Shown: positions 17,557-26,116 of the stretch, in pieces
Position numbering within the stretch: position 1 is the stretch's first letter
How the letters are laid out: each line of letters opens with the position of its first letter
Origin: an uncultured delta proteobacterium
GTDB taxonomy: Bacteria > Myxococcota > Myxococcia > Myxococcales > 40CM-4-68-19
Direction: 5' to 3'
NCBI GenBank assembly: GCA_903911145.1
Contig: CAIWCD010000039.1
Span: forward strand, 62,001-126,000
DNA length: 64,000 bases
Made by a program: the position numbers and the translations under genes
The notes under the pieces: generated by a model
What the model saw: the letters and a program-made list of their open reading frames with translations, nothing else
The model's database searches: none
What the model was told of the DNA's origin: nothing

Positions 17557-18342
17557 CTAGTTGTTCATCGTGAAGTGCACGGTGAACACGACAGTGGTCG
17601 CCACCGCGACGCCATCCACGCTGCCGGCCGCGAAGTGAAACTCGTGCACCGCGCGCGTCGCAGCCTCGCCGAGGCCCTCGCCCGGATCGGTCACGATCGT
17701 CACCTTCGCGATGCTCCCGTCCGAGTCGATCAGCAGCTTCAAGACGACGTCGCCCTCGAACTCCTTCTTCTTCGCGCCGTCGGGATAGTACTTGCGGATG
17801 TCGACTGAATCGCCATTCAGAACGTGCGGCATCTCGGTCACGCGCGCGGCGGCGACGTAGCGCTCGGCCTTGTAGGGCTTGACCGTGGCGGCGTCGCGGC
17901 CCTTCGTGCCCGGATCGCCGTAGAGCGTATTTCCCGTGTTCACCGCGAACCCGCCGCTCGCGCTCGTGCTCTCGAGGGTGATGCCAGGCAGCACGATCGG
18001 CGTGGTGTTCGTCTTCGCCTCCACGCTCGGCGGCGGCGGCGCATCTGGCGGCGGAACCGGTGCTGGCGGCGGAGGCACCGCGGGCGGCGGCGTCTTGACG
18101 CGCACGATCTTCGGCTGAGGCTTCGGTGTTTCCGGCTTCGGCTCAGGCGGCTTGGGTGGCGGCGGCGGAGGCGGTTTCGGCTTCTGCACCTCGACAACCG
18201 AGACGGTCAACGGCGGCGCCGGCTTCTCGTGCGGCACACGCGCGGCCCGCTCGAGCACGAGCGCGGCGCCCACGTGCAGCGCGAGCGAGCCCGCGATCGC
18301 GAGCACCGCTTTGCGCAAGCCGCTGGCGCGCGACGTCGCCAT
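17557..18342 (-). CDS. tonB: energy transducer TonB
   Basis: Couples the proton-motive force to outer-membrane receptors. The 261 residues show one N-terminal membrane anchor (AVLAIAGSLALHVGAALVL), a periplasm-spanning proline-rich stretch of PKPPPPPPPKP and EPKP repeats at about 50-100, and a C-terminal TonB-like domain with GDVVLKLLIDSDGSI and AVHEFHFAAG. ATG 18342 lies four bases after the exbD stop, completing an exbB-exbD-tonB operon. No TonB-dependent receptor is present in the window, so the imported ligand is unknown. Confidence 0.92.
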   Translation of the reverse strand: MATSRASGLRKAVLAIAGSLALHVGAALVLERAARVPHEKPAPPLTVSVVEVQKPKPPPPPPPKPPEPKPETPKPQPKIVRVKTPPPAVPPPPAPVPPPDAPPPPSVEAKTNTTPIVLPGITLESTSASGGFAVNTGNTLYGDPGTKGRDAATVKPYKAERYVAAARVTEMPHVLNGDSVDIRKYYPDGAKKKEFEGDVVLKLLIDSDGSIAKVTIVTDPGEGLGEAATRAVHEFHFAAGSVDGVAVATTVVFTVHFTMNN

Positions 18343-18346
18343 TGCC

Positions 18347-18754
<408 letters not shown>

Positions 18755-18757
18755 CGC

Positions 18758-19411
18758 CTACTCCTTCGCTTTCGCAGCCCGCGCGTGCAGACCCGCGGCC
18801 ACGGCGTTCGCGAGCGCGTTCGAGCGGCCGATGACGCGCTTGAGGAGGCGCAAGAAGATGTTGTAGGTGAGCACCGCCGGGATGGCGACGAAGAGGCCGA
18901 CGGCCGTCGCGGTGAGCGCCTCGGAGACGCCCGTCATCACGCTCGCTGCGGCCGCTCCTCCTGCCGCTGCCGCGCCGCCGCGCTGGGCGAGCGCGAGATC
19001 GGCGAAGGCCTTGATGATGCCGAGCACGGTTCCGAAGAGACCGATGAAGGGTGCGTTGTTGCCGAGCGTGCCGAGCACGAAGAGCCACTGCTCGTACTGC
19101 AGCCGCCGCCGATCAATGGTCGAGGCGATCGCCTTCTCCACGGCCTCGAGTCCGCCGCCAGAGGTCTCGGCCGCGACGCGCACCACCTCGGCCTCCATCG
19201 CGTCGCTCGTCGCAAGCTTCGCCGCCTCGGGCAGCGAACCGGCCAGGCAGAGCTTGAGCAGCGCGTCGAACTGTCCGCCCATCTGCCGCCGCAGAAAATA
19301 GACCGCACGCTCGAGCATCACCGTCACCGAGATCACCGAGAGACCGATGAGCAGATAGAGCACCCAGGTCGAGCCCACCAGCGTCAGCGCGAGGATTTTC
19401 TCTTGCAGCAT
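18758..19411 (-). CDS. exbB: MotA/TolQ/ExbB proton channel family protein
   Basis: A 217-residue inner-membrane motor subunit. Three hydrophobic helices: VLYLLIGLSVISVTVMLERA near 15-37, PFIGLFGTVLGIIKAF near 127-145 with the GLFGTVLGI hallmark, and ALTATAVGLFVAIPAVLTYN near 168-190. ATG 19411 has GAGG upstream. A nine-base-arm inverted repeat lies 13-43 bases before the start, the likely control point of the exbB-exbD-tonB operon. Confidence 0.93.
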   Translation of the reverse strand: MLQEKILALTLVGSTWVLYLLIGLSVISVTVMLERAVYFLRRQMGGQFDALLKLCLAGSLPEAAKLATSDAMEAEVVRVAAETSGGGLEAVEKAIASTIDRRRLQYEQWLFVLGTLGNNAPFIGLFGTVLGIIKAFADLALAQRGGAAAAGGAAAASVMTGVSEALTATAVGLFVAIPAVLTYNIFLRLLKRVIGRSNALANAVAAGLHARAAKAKE

Positions 19412-19423
19412 GAGACCTCCATG

Positions 19424-19454
19424 AATGTTACAGAGTGACGATTGGTGTCACATT
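19424..19454. promoter_or_regulatory. operator-like inverted repeat upstream of exbB
   Basis: AATGTTACA (19424-19432), 13 bases, TGTCACATT (19446-19454): nine-base arms with one mismatch, in the 55-base gap between tolC and exbB. The arms are AT-rich relative to the surroundings. The arm sequence and spacing repeat at 17486-17512. It resembles the long-spaced palindromes bound by NikR-like metal regulators, but the regulator is not in the window. Confidence 0.5.
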
Positions 19455-19466
19455 GTATTCTGCGAA

Positions 19467-20819
19467 CTATTTCGGATCGAACGCTCCCACCGCGCGGGCG
19501 AGCTGCAGCGACGAGAGCTGGACGTTGAGTTTCTGCTGTAGCAACTGGGCTTCCGACAAGAAGAGATTCGCCTCGGCGTCGGAGACTTCGATCTGCGTCG
19601 CGGTGCCGGCCTCGAACTGCGCGCGCGTGAGTTGCGCGTTCTCCTGCGCGACCGCGAGGCTCTGCTGGGACTCCGCGCGCAGGGCCCGCGCCGACTCGAG
19701 ATCGAGCAGCGCCCGCCGCAGCTCGTCCTCGATTTTCAGCTTCTCCGCGCGCGACTGCGCAGCAACCTGACGCTCCTGGCTTGCGGCGTCCTTGAGCTGC
19801 ACGTAGCGAAAGCCGCCGTCGTAGAGCGGAATCGAGATGGCGAGCGAGACGGCCCACGAGGCGACGCTGTTGCCCGGATAGGCGTCTGCGTTGCTCGTGC
19901 GTGCAGAGGCATCGAGCGCGAGTGACGGGAAGAACTGGGCCCACGCATCGGTCCGCACGCGGGAGGTGATCTTCTCCTGGAGAAGCTGCGCGGCCATCTC
20001 GGGACGGGACGCGAGTGCGCGCTGCAACAGCTCCTGCGCCTCGCCCTTCACTTCGGGAGCGGGGTCCGCTGCCAGGGTCAGCTCGAAGGCCGTGTCGTGG
20101 CGGGCGAGCAGCGTCGCGAGCGAACTCTTGGTCGAGCGCAGAGCGAAGAGATCGCGGTGCGCCTCCTCGTCCGCGTTGACGACATCGAGCTTGGCTTTCA
20201 TCACCGAGGCCCGCTGCAGAAGCCCCGCCTGGTAGCGCGCGATCGCTTGCTGTGCCTGCTCGCGCGCCGCTGCCGCTCTGCGGAACGCCGCGCGGATGAG
20301 CTCCTTCTGCTGCACGCCCGCGAGATAGGTCTGGCAGACCGCGAGCAGCAGATCGCGCTGGGTCTGCGCGCGAGACAGCTCGCTGATTGCCTGCTGATCC
20401 TGTGTATTGGCGAGCGCGGGAAAGGCGCGGGCGTTGAAGAGCGACCAGCTGGCGGTGATGGAGGCCGCGAGCGCGTTCGACTTCTGCGTGGCGACAAAAC
20501 CGGCGTGGCCCGACGCATCGGTGATGGCGACGCCCTGCTCCTGCGAGTTGCGCGTGTAGCTCGCGCCCGCACTGAGCGTGGGCTGGAATGCACGATAGGC
20601 GCGGGCGACGGCGTTCTCGGCCTGCGCGATCCGCTCGGCGGCGACGGCCAGATCGGGCGAGGCCTCGCGCGCAGCCGAGAGCGCATCCGCGAGCGTCAAC
20701 TGCGGACCCTCGCTGGTTGGCAGCACGGGCGCTTCAGGCAGCTCAAGCGAGCCCTGCGCGCGAGCTGCGGTCGCGGCAAGCAGAGCCAATGCGAGATGCG
20801 CGAGCGCGCGGGCAGTCAA
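19467..20819 (-). CDS. TolC-family outer membrane efflux protein
   Basis: A 450-residue outer-membrane channel subunit. The signal peptide is LAHLALALLAATAARAQ; the body has the two-fold repeat of long coiled-coil helices expected for TolC/OprM, with ASYTRNSQEQ and DASARTSNADAYPGNSVASWAVSLAISIPLYDGG as the strand regions. The start is TTG with AGGAG seven bases before it. It lies upstream of exbB in the same direction (55-base gap). A paired inner-membrane pump and adaptor are absent here. Confidence 0.9.
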   Translation of the reverse strand: MTARALAHLALALLAATAARAQGSLELPEAPVLPTSEGPQLTLADALSAAREASPDLAVAAERIAQAENAVARAYRAFQPTLSAGASYTRNSQEQGVAITDASGHAGFVATQKSNALAASITASWSLFNARAFPALANTQDQQAISELSRAQTQRDLLLAVCQTYLAGVQQKELIRAAFRRAAAAREQAQQAIARYQAGLLQRASVMKAKLDVVNADEEAHRDLFALRSTKSSLATLLARHDTAFELTLAADPAPEVKGEAQELLQRALASRPEMAAQLLQEKITSRVRTDAWAQFFPSLALDASARTSNADAYPGNSVASWAVSLAISIPLYDGGFRYVQLKDAASQERQVAAQSRAEKLKIEDELRRALLDLESARALRAESQQSLAVAQENAQLTRAQFEAGTATQIEVSDAEANLFLSEAQLLQQKLNVQLSSLQLARAVGAFDPK

Positions 20820-20909
20820 GTCGTTTCTCCTCTGTGGCGGGGCGCGAGAGAATTCAGGGACCGACCCGCTGAAGTCAAGGGAGAGATCCCGCGGCAGCTG
20901 TCGCCTTGC

Positions 20910-20939
20910 TTGTCAGCTCGTGCCGCCGCGCACTAGTTT
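20910..20939 (+). promoter_or_regulatory. candidate promoter for the TPR protein, leaderless start
   Basis: TTGTCA at 20910-20915, an 18-base spacer and TAGTTT at 20934-20939. The ATG follows only six bases later and no Shine-Dalgarno sequence is visible, so transcription would begin at or next to the start codon. Confidence 0.4.
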
Positions 20940-20945
20940 CTTCGC

Positions 20946-21731
20946 ATGCTCTACCCCGCTCGAGCGCTTGCCATCGCGGTTCTTCTCCTCGGAGCCGGAA
21001 GCTCCGCGCGCGCCGCCCCGGTCGCCGAGGAGGCCAGGGCGAAGGAGGCGAAAGAGGCGAAGGAGCACTTCGCAAGCGGCCAGACCCACTACTCGCTCGG
21101 CGAGTTCACCGAGGCGGCGGCCGAGTTTCGCGAGGCCTATCGGCTGCTGCCGGAGCCGGCGATCCTCTTCAACATCGCGCAGGCGATGCGCCAGATGAAC
21201 GACTTCCGGCACGCCTATTTCTACTACTCGCAATATCTCTCGCGCAGGCCAGACGCGGCCAATCGCACCGACGTCGAGGGCTTCATCAGCGCGATGAAGC
21301 TGCGGATGGACGAGGAGGATGCGCAGAAGTCGGTCGCGCCTGTGCCGTTGGTGCGCACGCCGATTGAGCATGCGGGCAGCGCGCAGAGTGTGGTTCCTGC
21401 GAGCCCGGCAGCGGCGCCCAGCGTGGCCACTGCAGCCAAGAGCGGTTCCGCGCAAACTCCGCCAGCGCATGGATTCTGGAGCGGGCTGCACATCGCGGGG
21501 GTCGCGGCGGGCGGCGCGGCGCTGGCTGCGGGCGGGCTTGCGCTCGCATTCCATTCGAGTGCGGCCTCCTCGGCAGATACGCTCAACCAGAAGTACCAGG
21601 CGGGCACGCTGACGCCCCAGGACGCGGGCTTGAAGAGCGATGTCGCGTCGAAAGGAACCGCAGCGACGGCCTGCGTGATTGGCGCTGCAGTGCTGGTCGC
21701 GGCCGGTTCCGTGCTGGTCTTCGCGTTCTAG
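20946..21731 (+). CDS. exported TPR-containing protein with C-terminal membrane helices
   Basis: The 261 residues start with a signal peptide (ARALAIAVLLLGAGSSARA), then an Ala/Glu/Lys helix and a TPR-like region (HFASGQTHYSLGEFTEAAAEF, EPAILFNIAQAMRQ). An Ala/Pro/Ser linker leads to two hydrophobic segments near 178-198 and 237-259 that flank a small polar loop. This pattern is common in myxobacterial proteins of unknown role. The stop codon overlaps that of the convergent mutY by three bases. Confidence 0.72.
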   Translation: MLYPARALAIAVLLLGAGSSARAAPVAEEARAKEAKEAKEHFASGQTHYSLGEFTEAAAEFREAYRLLPEPAILFNIAQAMRQMNDFRHAYFYYSQYLSRRPDAANRTDVEGFISAMKLRMDEEDAQKSVAPVPLVRTPIEHAGSAQSVVPASPAAAPSVATAAKSGSAQTPPAHGFWSGLHIAGVAAGGAALAAGGLALAFHSSAASSADTLNQKYQAGTLTPQDAGLKSDVASKGTAATACVIGAAVLVAAGSVLVFAF

Positions 21732-22900
21732 CTGTCGTCTGCGTCCTGGGCACGCGCGCTCGCGAGGAGAGACTTTCGCGCGAGCGATGACAACCCGATC
21801 GAAGCGAGCGCGGCCTTGCCCTGCGCGGTCCAGCGCAGATCGTCGCGCTTGCGCGCAGGATCGATTCGCGGAGCGCTCGCCGCGAAGATCTCCACGCGCA
21901 TCTCTCGGTGGGTGAGCGTCTGCTCGACACGCGCGAGGTGCGTGAGCTTGCGGCCCGCGCCCAGCCTTCGCGCGAGCGATTTTGCGACGGCCTGCACGGC
22001 TTCCGGTTCGCGGGCGCTGGAGAGGTTCACCGGCTCGACCACGAGCGCGGGAAGGTCCCACAGTCCCTCGAAGAGAGCGCCCTGCGGCTGGCGCTCAAGC
22101 AGCACGCTGCCATCGCTCGCCGTCAAGCGCAGCGCGGCCCGGAGCACCGTGGGGCGGAACTTGCGAGGGCGCGCCGCGGGGATCGATTCGGGATCGCCCT
22201 TCGCGAACGCTGCGCACCCGTTCGCGAGCGGACAGAGATTGCAGCGCGGAGAGCGCGGCGTGCAGACCAGCGCGCCAAGCTCCATCAGCGCTTCGTTGAA
22301 CTGCCCGGCCCGCCCTTTCGGCAGGAGCGACGGCGCGATCTCCCACGCGCGCAGCTTCACGCGGTCGACGTCGCCGACCAGGCCCAGCGCGCGCGCGAGC
22401 ACGCGGGCGACGTTTCCATCGACGAGCGCGACGTCCTCGTTGAACGCGAGGCTCGCGACCGCGGCCGAGGTGTACGGACCGAATCCGGGGAGCGCGCGCA
22501 GCTCGCTGCTGGTGCGGGGCAGCTCGCCGTGAAGTGAAATCGCCTCGCGGGCAGCGCGGTGCAGATTGCGCGCGCGCGCGTAGTAGCCAAGTCCGCTCCA
22601 GAGCGCGAGCACGTCATCGAGCGGGGCGCGCGCGAGCGAATCGAGAGAGGGGAAGCGGGCGAGGAAGCGCGTGAAGTAGGGCACCATCACGTCAACGCGC
22701 GTCTGTTGCAGCATGACCTCCGACAGCCACGTCCGGTAGGGATCGCGCGGCTCTTCTCTCCAGGGCAGATCTCGGCGAGCGCGGGAAAACCAGGCCAGGA
22801 GCGGATTCGCGAGATCGGACGAAGATCGTTTGAGTGCCAATGATTGGTGTTCAAACGATTTCGCCGGTGCCCGCTTTGCCGCCTTCTTCACCGCGCGCAC
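21728..22900 (-). CDS. mutY: A/G-specific adenine DNA glycosylase
   Basis: Removes adenine mispaired with 8-oxoguanine. The 390 residues contain the helix-hairpin-helix LPGFGPYTSAAVASLAF, catalytic Asp in VDGNVARVLAR, the 4Fe-4S loop Cys-x6-Cys-x2-Cys-x5-Cys starting at CTPRSPRCNLC, and a C-terminal NUDIX-like domain. The N-terminus is a basic extension. GTG at 22900 has GGAAG upstream and overlaps the pepP stop by 13 bases; a GTG at 22891 giving a GTGA overlap is also possible. Confidence 0.94.
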   Translation of the reverse strand: MRAVKKAAKRAPAKSFEHQSLALKRSSSDLANPLLAWFSRARRDLPWREEPRDPYRTWLSEVMLQQTRVDVMVPYFTRFLARFPSLDSLARAPLDDVLALWSGLGYYARARNLHRAAREAISLHGELPRTSSELRALPGFGPYTSAAVASLAFNEDVALVDGNVARVLARALGLVGDVDRVKLRAWEIAPSLLPKGRAGQFNEALMELGALVCTPRSPRCNLCPLANGCAAFAKGDPESIPAARPRKFRPTVLRAALRLTASDGSVLLERQPQGALFEGLWDLPALVVEPVNLSSAREPEAVQAVAKSLARRLGAGRKLTHLARVEQTLTHREMRVEIFAASAPRIDPARKRDDLRWTAQGKAALASIGLSSLARKSLLASARAQDADDS

Positions 22901-24243
22901 GCCGCTTCCACCTCGGCCACGGTGCGCGGGATGTTTGCGGTGAGCACCTCGGCGCCACTTTCGGTGACGAGCAGATCGTCCTCGATGCGGATGCCCAGCC
23001 CGCGCAACTCCGCGGGCGCGCTCTCGTCGTCGGGCGCGATGTAGAGGCCGGGCTCGATGGTGAAGAGCATGCCCGGTTCGAGCGCGCGTGCGCAGCCGTC
23101 GGGAGCGCGATAGCTGCCGCAGTCGTGAACGTCCAGCCCAAGCCAGTGGCTGGTCCGGTGCATGTAGTATCCGCGGAACTTGTTCTCCTTGATCAGTTCA
23201 TCGAGGTCGCCGGAGAGCAGGCCCAACTCGATCATTCCCTCGGTGAGCGCGCGCACCGCGATCGCGTGGAGACCATCGAGCGTCGCGCCTGGCTTCGCCG
23301 CCGCGATCGCGCGATCGGCAGCGGCGAGCACGATCTCGTAGGCGCGGCGTTGCACCGGCGTGAAGCGGCCCGAGGCGGGGAACGTGCGCGTGACATCGGC
23401 CGTATAGAAATCCACCTCGGCGCCGGCGTCGACGAGCAGCAGATCGTTCGCACCGATGGGCGACTCGTTCTCGACGTAGTGGAGCACGGTCGCGTTCGCA
23501 CCCGCCGCCACGATCGAAGGGTAGCCCCAGCCGCGCCCGCCGCCGCCGCGAAATGCGCCCTCGAGAACGGCCTGCGCGGAATATTCGTGAGCACCGGCGC
23601 GGCCCGCCTGCATCGCGGCGAGAAATCCGCGGCGCGTCAGTTCGATGGCCCGCCGCATCGCCGCGAGCTCCTCGGGCTGCTTGAAGAGGCGCATTTCATG
23701 GAGCACTTGCGAGGGCTCCTCGATGCGCGAAGGAGCACCCGGACCAAGCCTGGCGCGGGCGCGCAGCGATGAGAGCGTGCGGGCGATGCGCGCGTCGAAC
23801 TCGGGAGCTGTGCCGCCGAGCCGGTAGAAGAGCGTCTTCGCGCCGCCGAGAAGTTTCGGCAACTCCGCGTCGAGCGCTTCGATGGGAAAGGCCGCGTCTG
23901 CGCCGAACTGTTCCTTCGCTCCGTCGACGCCCGAGCGGCGGCCGTTCCAGACCTCCTTCTCGGCATCGCGCGGACGAACGAAGAGCACGAACGATGCGCC
24001 ATCTGCGGACGGCTCGGCGCGCAGGACCAGCACCGCCTCAGGCTCCTCAAAGCCAGACAGCCAATAGAGATCGGAGTCGGCGCGATAGGGATGATCGACG
24101 TCGTGATTGCGCACCGCCACGGGAGTCGCGGGGATCACCAGGACCGCACCAGGAGCCATCGCGCGCATGCGGGCCTGCACCTCGGCGCGGCGTGACTGGA
24201 AGACTGCGAGCGGGAGTCGGGGCACGGGCGGAGGCAAGGACAT
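22888..24243 (-). CDS. pepP: Xaa-Pro aminopeptidase
   Basis: A 451-residue M24 metallopeptidase that would release N-terminal residues before proline. The N-terminal creatinase-like domain contains NHDVDHPYRADSDLYWLSGF; the C-terminal pita-bread fold carries all five metal ligands: Asp in LVDAGAEVDFYTADVTRTF (two), His in HWLGLDVHD, Glu in FTIEPGLY and Glu in GIRIEDDLLVT. ATG 24243 is chosen by the family N-terminus; longer frames upstream are antisense to the HEAT-repeat lipoprotein. It forms an operon with mutY. Confidence 0.94.
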   Translation of the reverse strand: MSLPPPVPRLPLAVFQSRRAEVQARMRAMAPGAVLVIPATPVAVRNHDVDHPYRADSDLYWLSGFEEPEAVLVLRAEPSADGASFVLFVRPRDAEKEVWNGRRSGVDGAKEQFGADAAFPIEALDAELPKLLGGAKTLFYRLGGTAPEFDARIARTLSSLRARARLGPGAPSRIEEPSQVLHEMRLFKQPEELAAMRRAIELTRRGFLAAMQAGRAGAHEYSAQAVLEGAFRGGGGRGWGYPSIVAAGANATVLHYVENESPIGANDLLLVDAGAEVDFYTADVTRTFPASGRFTPVQRRAYEIVLAAADRAIAAAKPGATLDGLHAIAVRALTEGMIELGLLSGDLDELIKENKFRGYYMHRTSHWLGLDVHDCGSYRAPDGCARALEPGMLFTIEPGLYIAPDDESAPAELRGLGIRIEDDLLVTESGAEVLTANIPRTVAEVEAACAR

Positions 24244-24292
24244 ATCGGGCGCGCAGATTGAGGCGAACGAGGCGCTCGATGCAACGGCGCAC

Positions 24293-24321
24293 TTGACAGC
24301 ATGGCGTGGGTTCGCTTCTTT
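24293..24321 (+). promoter_or_regulatory. candidate promoter of the HEAT-repeat lipoprotein
   Basis: A perfect TTGACA at 24293-24298 is followed after 17 bases by TTCTTT, 37 bases before the ATG at 24358. The -10 box is weak. Confidence 0.35.
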
Positions 24322-24357
24322 CGCGCCCGTTTTCCCGCCTTGACCTCGAGGGCCACC

Positions 24358-26031
24358 ATGGCCGCAACGCACCGCTCGCTCGCCTGCCTCGCCACGCTCA
24401 CCGCGTGCGCGCTCCTCCTCCCTGCGCTCGGCTGCACGCCGACCGATCCGAAGGATCCGAAGACCTGGATCGCGCGCCTCAACGAAGGGGAGGTTCGCAA
24501 GCGCGCTGCTGCAATCCAGGAGTTGCGCAAGATGAAGGCGAAGGAGGCCGCGGAGCCCGTGGCCGCGCTGCTCAAGGAGCCGCAGCTGCGTGAAGATGCG
24601 GCGCTCGCGCTCGGCGACATCGGCGGGCCGGAGCAGGCCGCAGCGCTCCTCGACGCGCTCGACACGACGGTGGGCGCGGGCAGCGATCAGGTCACGCGCA
24701 CGGCCAATCGGACGAACCAGAAGATCGCGGACGCGCTCGGCCTCATCGCGCCGCCAAACGACGCGAAAGTCTGTGCAGCGGTCTTGCGGCTCGCGCGGGC
24801 AAAGGACGATCTGGTGCGGCTGTCTGCGGTGCAGTCGTTGGGTCTGCTGCACTGCAAGGAGTCGGTGGGCGAGCTTGCGCGCATGGTCGACGACGCGTCG
24901 GTGCCGCCGCTCATCATCAAGAAGGCGGTCATTTCGCTCGGGCAGATCGGCGACGCCGCGGCCATCCCGGCTCTCGAGCACGCGATGGTGATCGAGAAGC
25001 AGGGCGTGAGCTTCCTCTCAGAGAGCTCGTTCGCTCTCTTCCTTCTTGGCGCGCCGTCAGTGCAGCCGATGCTGCAACTGCTCACCGATGGCGATGCGGC
25101 GTGGGTCAAGTGGGCCAAGGAGAACAACCGCGCGGCCTCGGGCACATATGCGAAGGCGGAGATCGTCCTCGGCGACATCGGCGACAAGAGCGCGATCCCT
25201 GCGCTGACGGCGAAGCTGAGCTACACCGATCCCGATCCGCTTCCCGACACCTCGCGCCTGCTGACGGGCGTCGTGCGGCAGTTTGCGGCCGATGCGCTTG
25301 GGCGCCTGCGGGTGAAGGAGGCCGCCGCGAAGATCGCTGCGCTGCCCAAGGCGGAGGAGCCGGCCGACGAGGATCTCGCGAGCTTCGCGGCCAACGCGCT
25401 CGTCTGGATCGGCGATCGCACGCAGGCGAAGGAGCTGATCAAGAAGGCGCAGAAGGGTGCGATTCGTCCGCGCCTCGCGCTTGTGCAGGGCGCAGCACTG
25501 CTCGGCGATGCGTCGCTGATCAAGGACGTCGAGGCGCTCGCGGCAGCAGAGCGCAAGGGCGCGGTTGCCGACTGCGTGAAGAGCGCGATGGCCGTGACGG
25601 GCGCGCCGAACGTCGACGAGAAGGTCGCGTGCGGAAAAGTCGCGGATGCCTTCGTCGCGCTCGAGGCGCCTCTCGCCGCAGCGCAGGCCTGCTCTGCGGG
25701 AGATGCCTCTGCGCAGGGCACCTGCTGGTCGGGAAAGATGACCGATTCGTCAGGTCTCGTGCGCGCGCGTGCGGCCTATGAGCTCGGACGTTTCGCGCAG
25801 CCGTCGTCGGTCGCGGCGCTGATCAAGGGCTGCAGCGATGACGATCTCAATGCGCGTCTCGCGGCCATCCGCTCGCTCGAGTGGTTCCTCGGCGCTGCTC
25901 CCGCGCAGGCGCAGCTCAAGGAGGCCGCGGGCAAGTTGGCCGCGCAGCTCGCGACCGAGGCGGGCAAGGTCCAGTTCATCAAGGTCGATGAGGAGCTCAA
26001 GCGGCTGCAGGTCAAGCTGGCCCGGCTGTAG
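24358..26031 (+). CDS. HEAT-repeat lipoprotein
   Basis: The 557 residues start with a signal peptide ending in the lipobox LPALGC and continue with PBS/HEAT-like repeats: LREDAALALGDIGGPEQAAALLDAL, AAAIPALEHAM, IVLGDIGDKSAIPALTAKL and further copies to the C-terminus, which ends in an amphipathic helix. It is probably a scaffold on the periplasmic side of a membrane. ATG 24358 is preferred to one at 24301 because it begins a proper signal peptide and follows GAGG. No enzyme motif is visible and the partners are unknown. Confidence 0.78.
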   Translation: MAATHRSLACLATLTACALLLPALGCTPTDPKDPKTWIARLNEGEVRKRAAAIQELRKMKAKEAAEPVAALLKEPQLREDAALALGDIGGPEQAAALLDALDTTVGAGSDQVTRTANRTNQKIADALGLIAPPNDAKVCAAVLRLARAKDDLVRLSAVQSLGLLHCKESVGELARMVDDASVPPLIIKKAVISLGQIGDAAAIPALEHAMVIEKQGVSFLSESSFALFLLGAPSVQPMLQLLTDGDAAWVKWAKENNRAASGTYAKAEIVLGDIGDKSAIPALTAKLSYTDPDPLPDTSRLLTGVVRQFAADALGRLRVKEAAAKIAALPKAEEPADEDLASFAANALVWIGDRTQAKELIKKAQKGAIRPRLALVQGAALLGDASLIKDVEALAAAERKGAVADCVKSAMAVTGAPNVDEKVACGKVADAFVALEAPLAAAQACSAGDASAQGTCWSGKMTDSSGLVRARAAYELGRFAQPSSVAALIKGCSDDDLNARLAAIRSLEWFLGAAPAQAQLKEAAGKLAAQLATEAGKVQFIKVDEELKRLQVKLARL

Positions 26032-26044
26032 ACCATCGCCTCGA

Positions 26045-26112
26045 GCAGAACGTCGCAACCCAAGCGCCCCTCGTTCGCATCAACCGCGAGCGAGGGGCGT
26101 GCTACGTTCTGC
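26045..26112. promoter_or_regulatory. nested hairpin between lipoprotein gene and ptsI
   Basis: Inner stem of 14 pairs (CGCCCCTCGTTCGC at 26065-26078 with 26086-26099, one G-T pair, seven-base loop) inside an outer nine-base repeat GCAGAACGT (26045-26053) and ACGTTCTGC (26104-26112). The outer arm ends four bases before the ptsI GTG. It could end the upstream transcript or mask ptsI initiation; it has no T-run. Confidence 0.55.
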
Positions 26113-26116
26113 GGCT

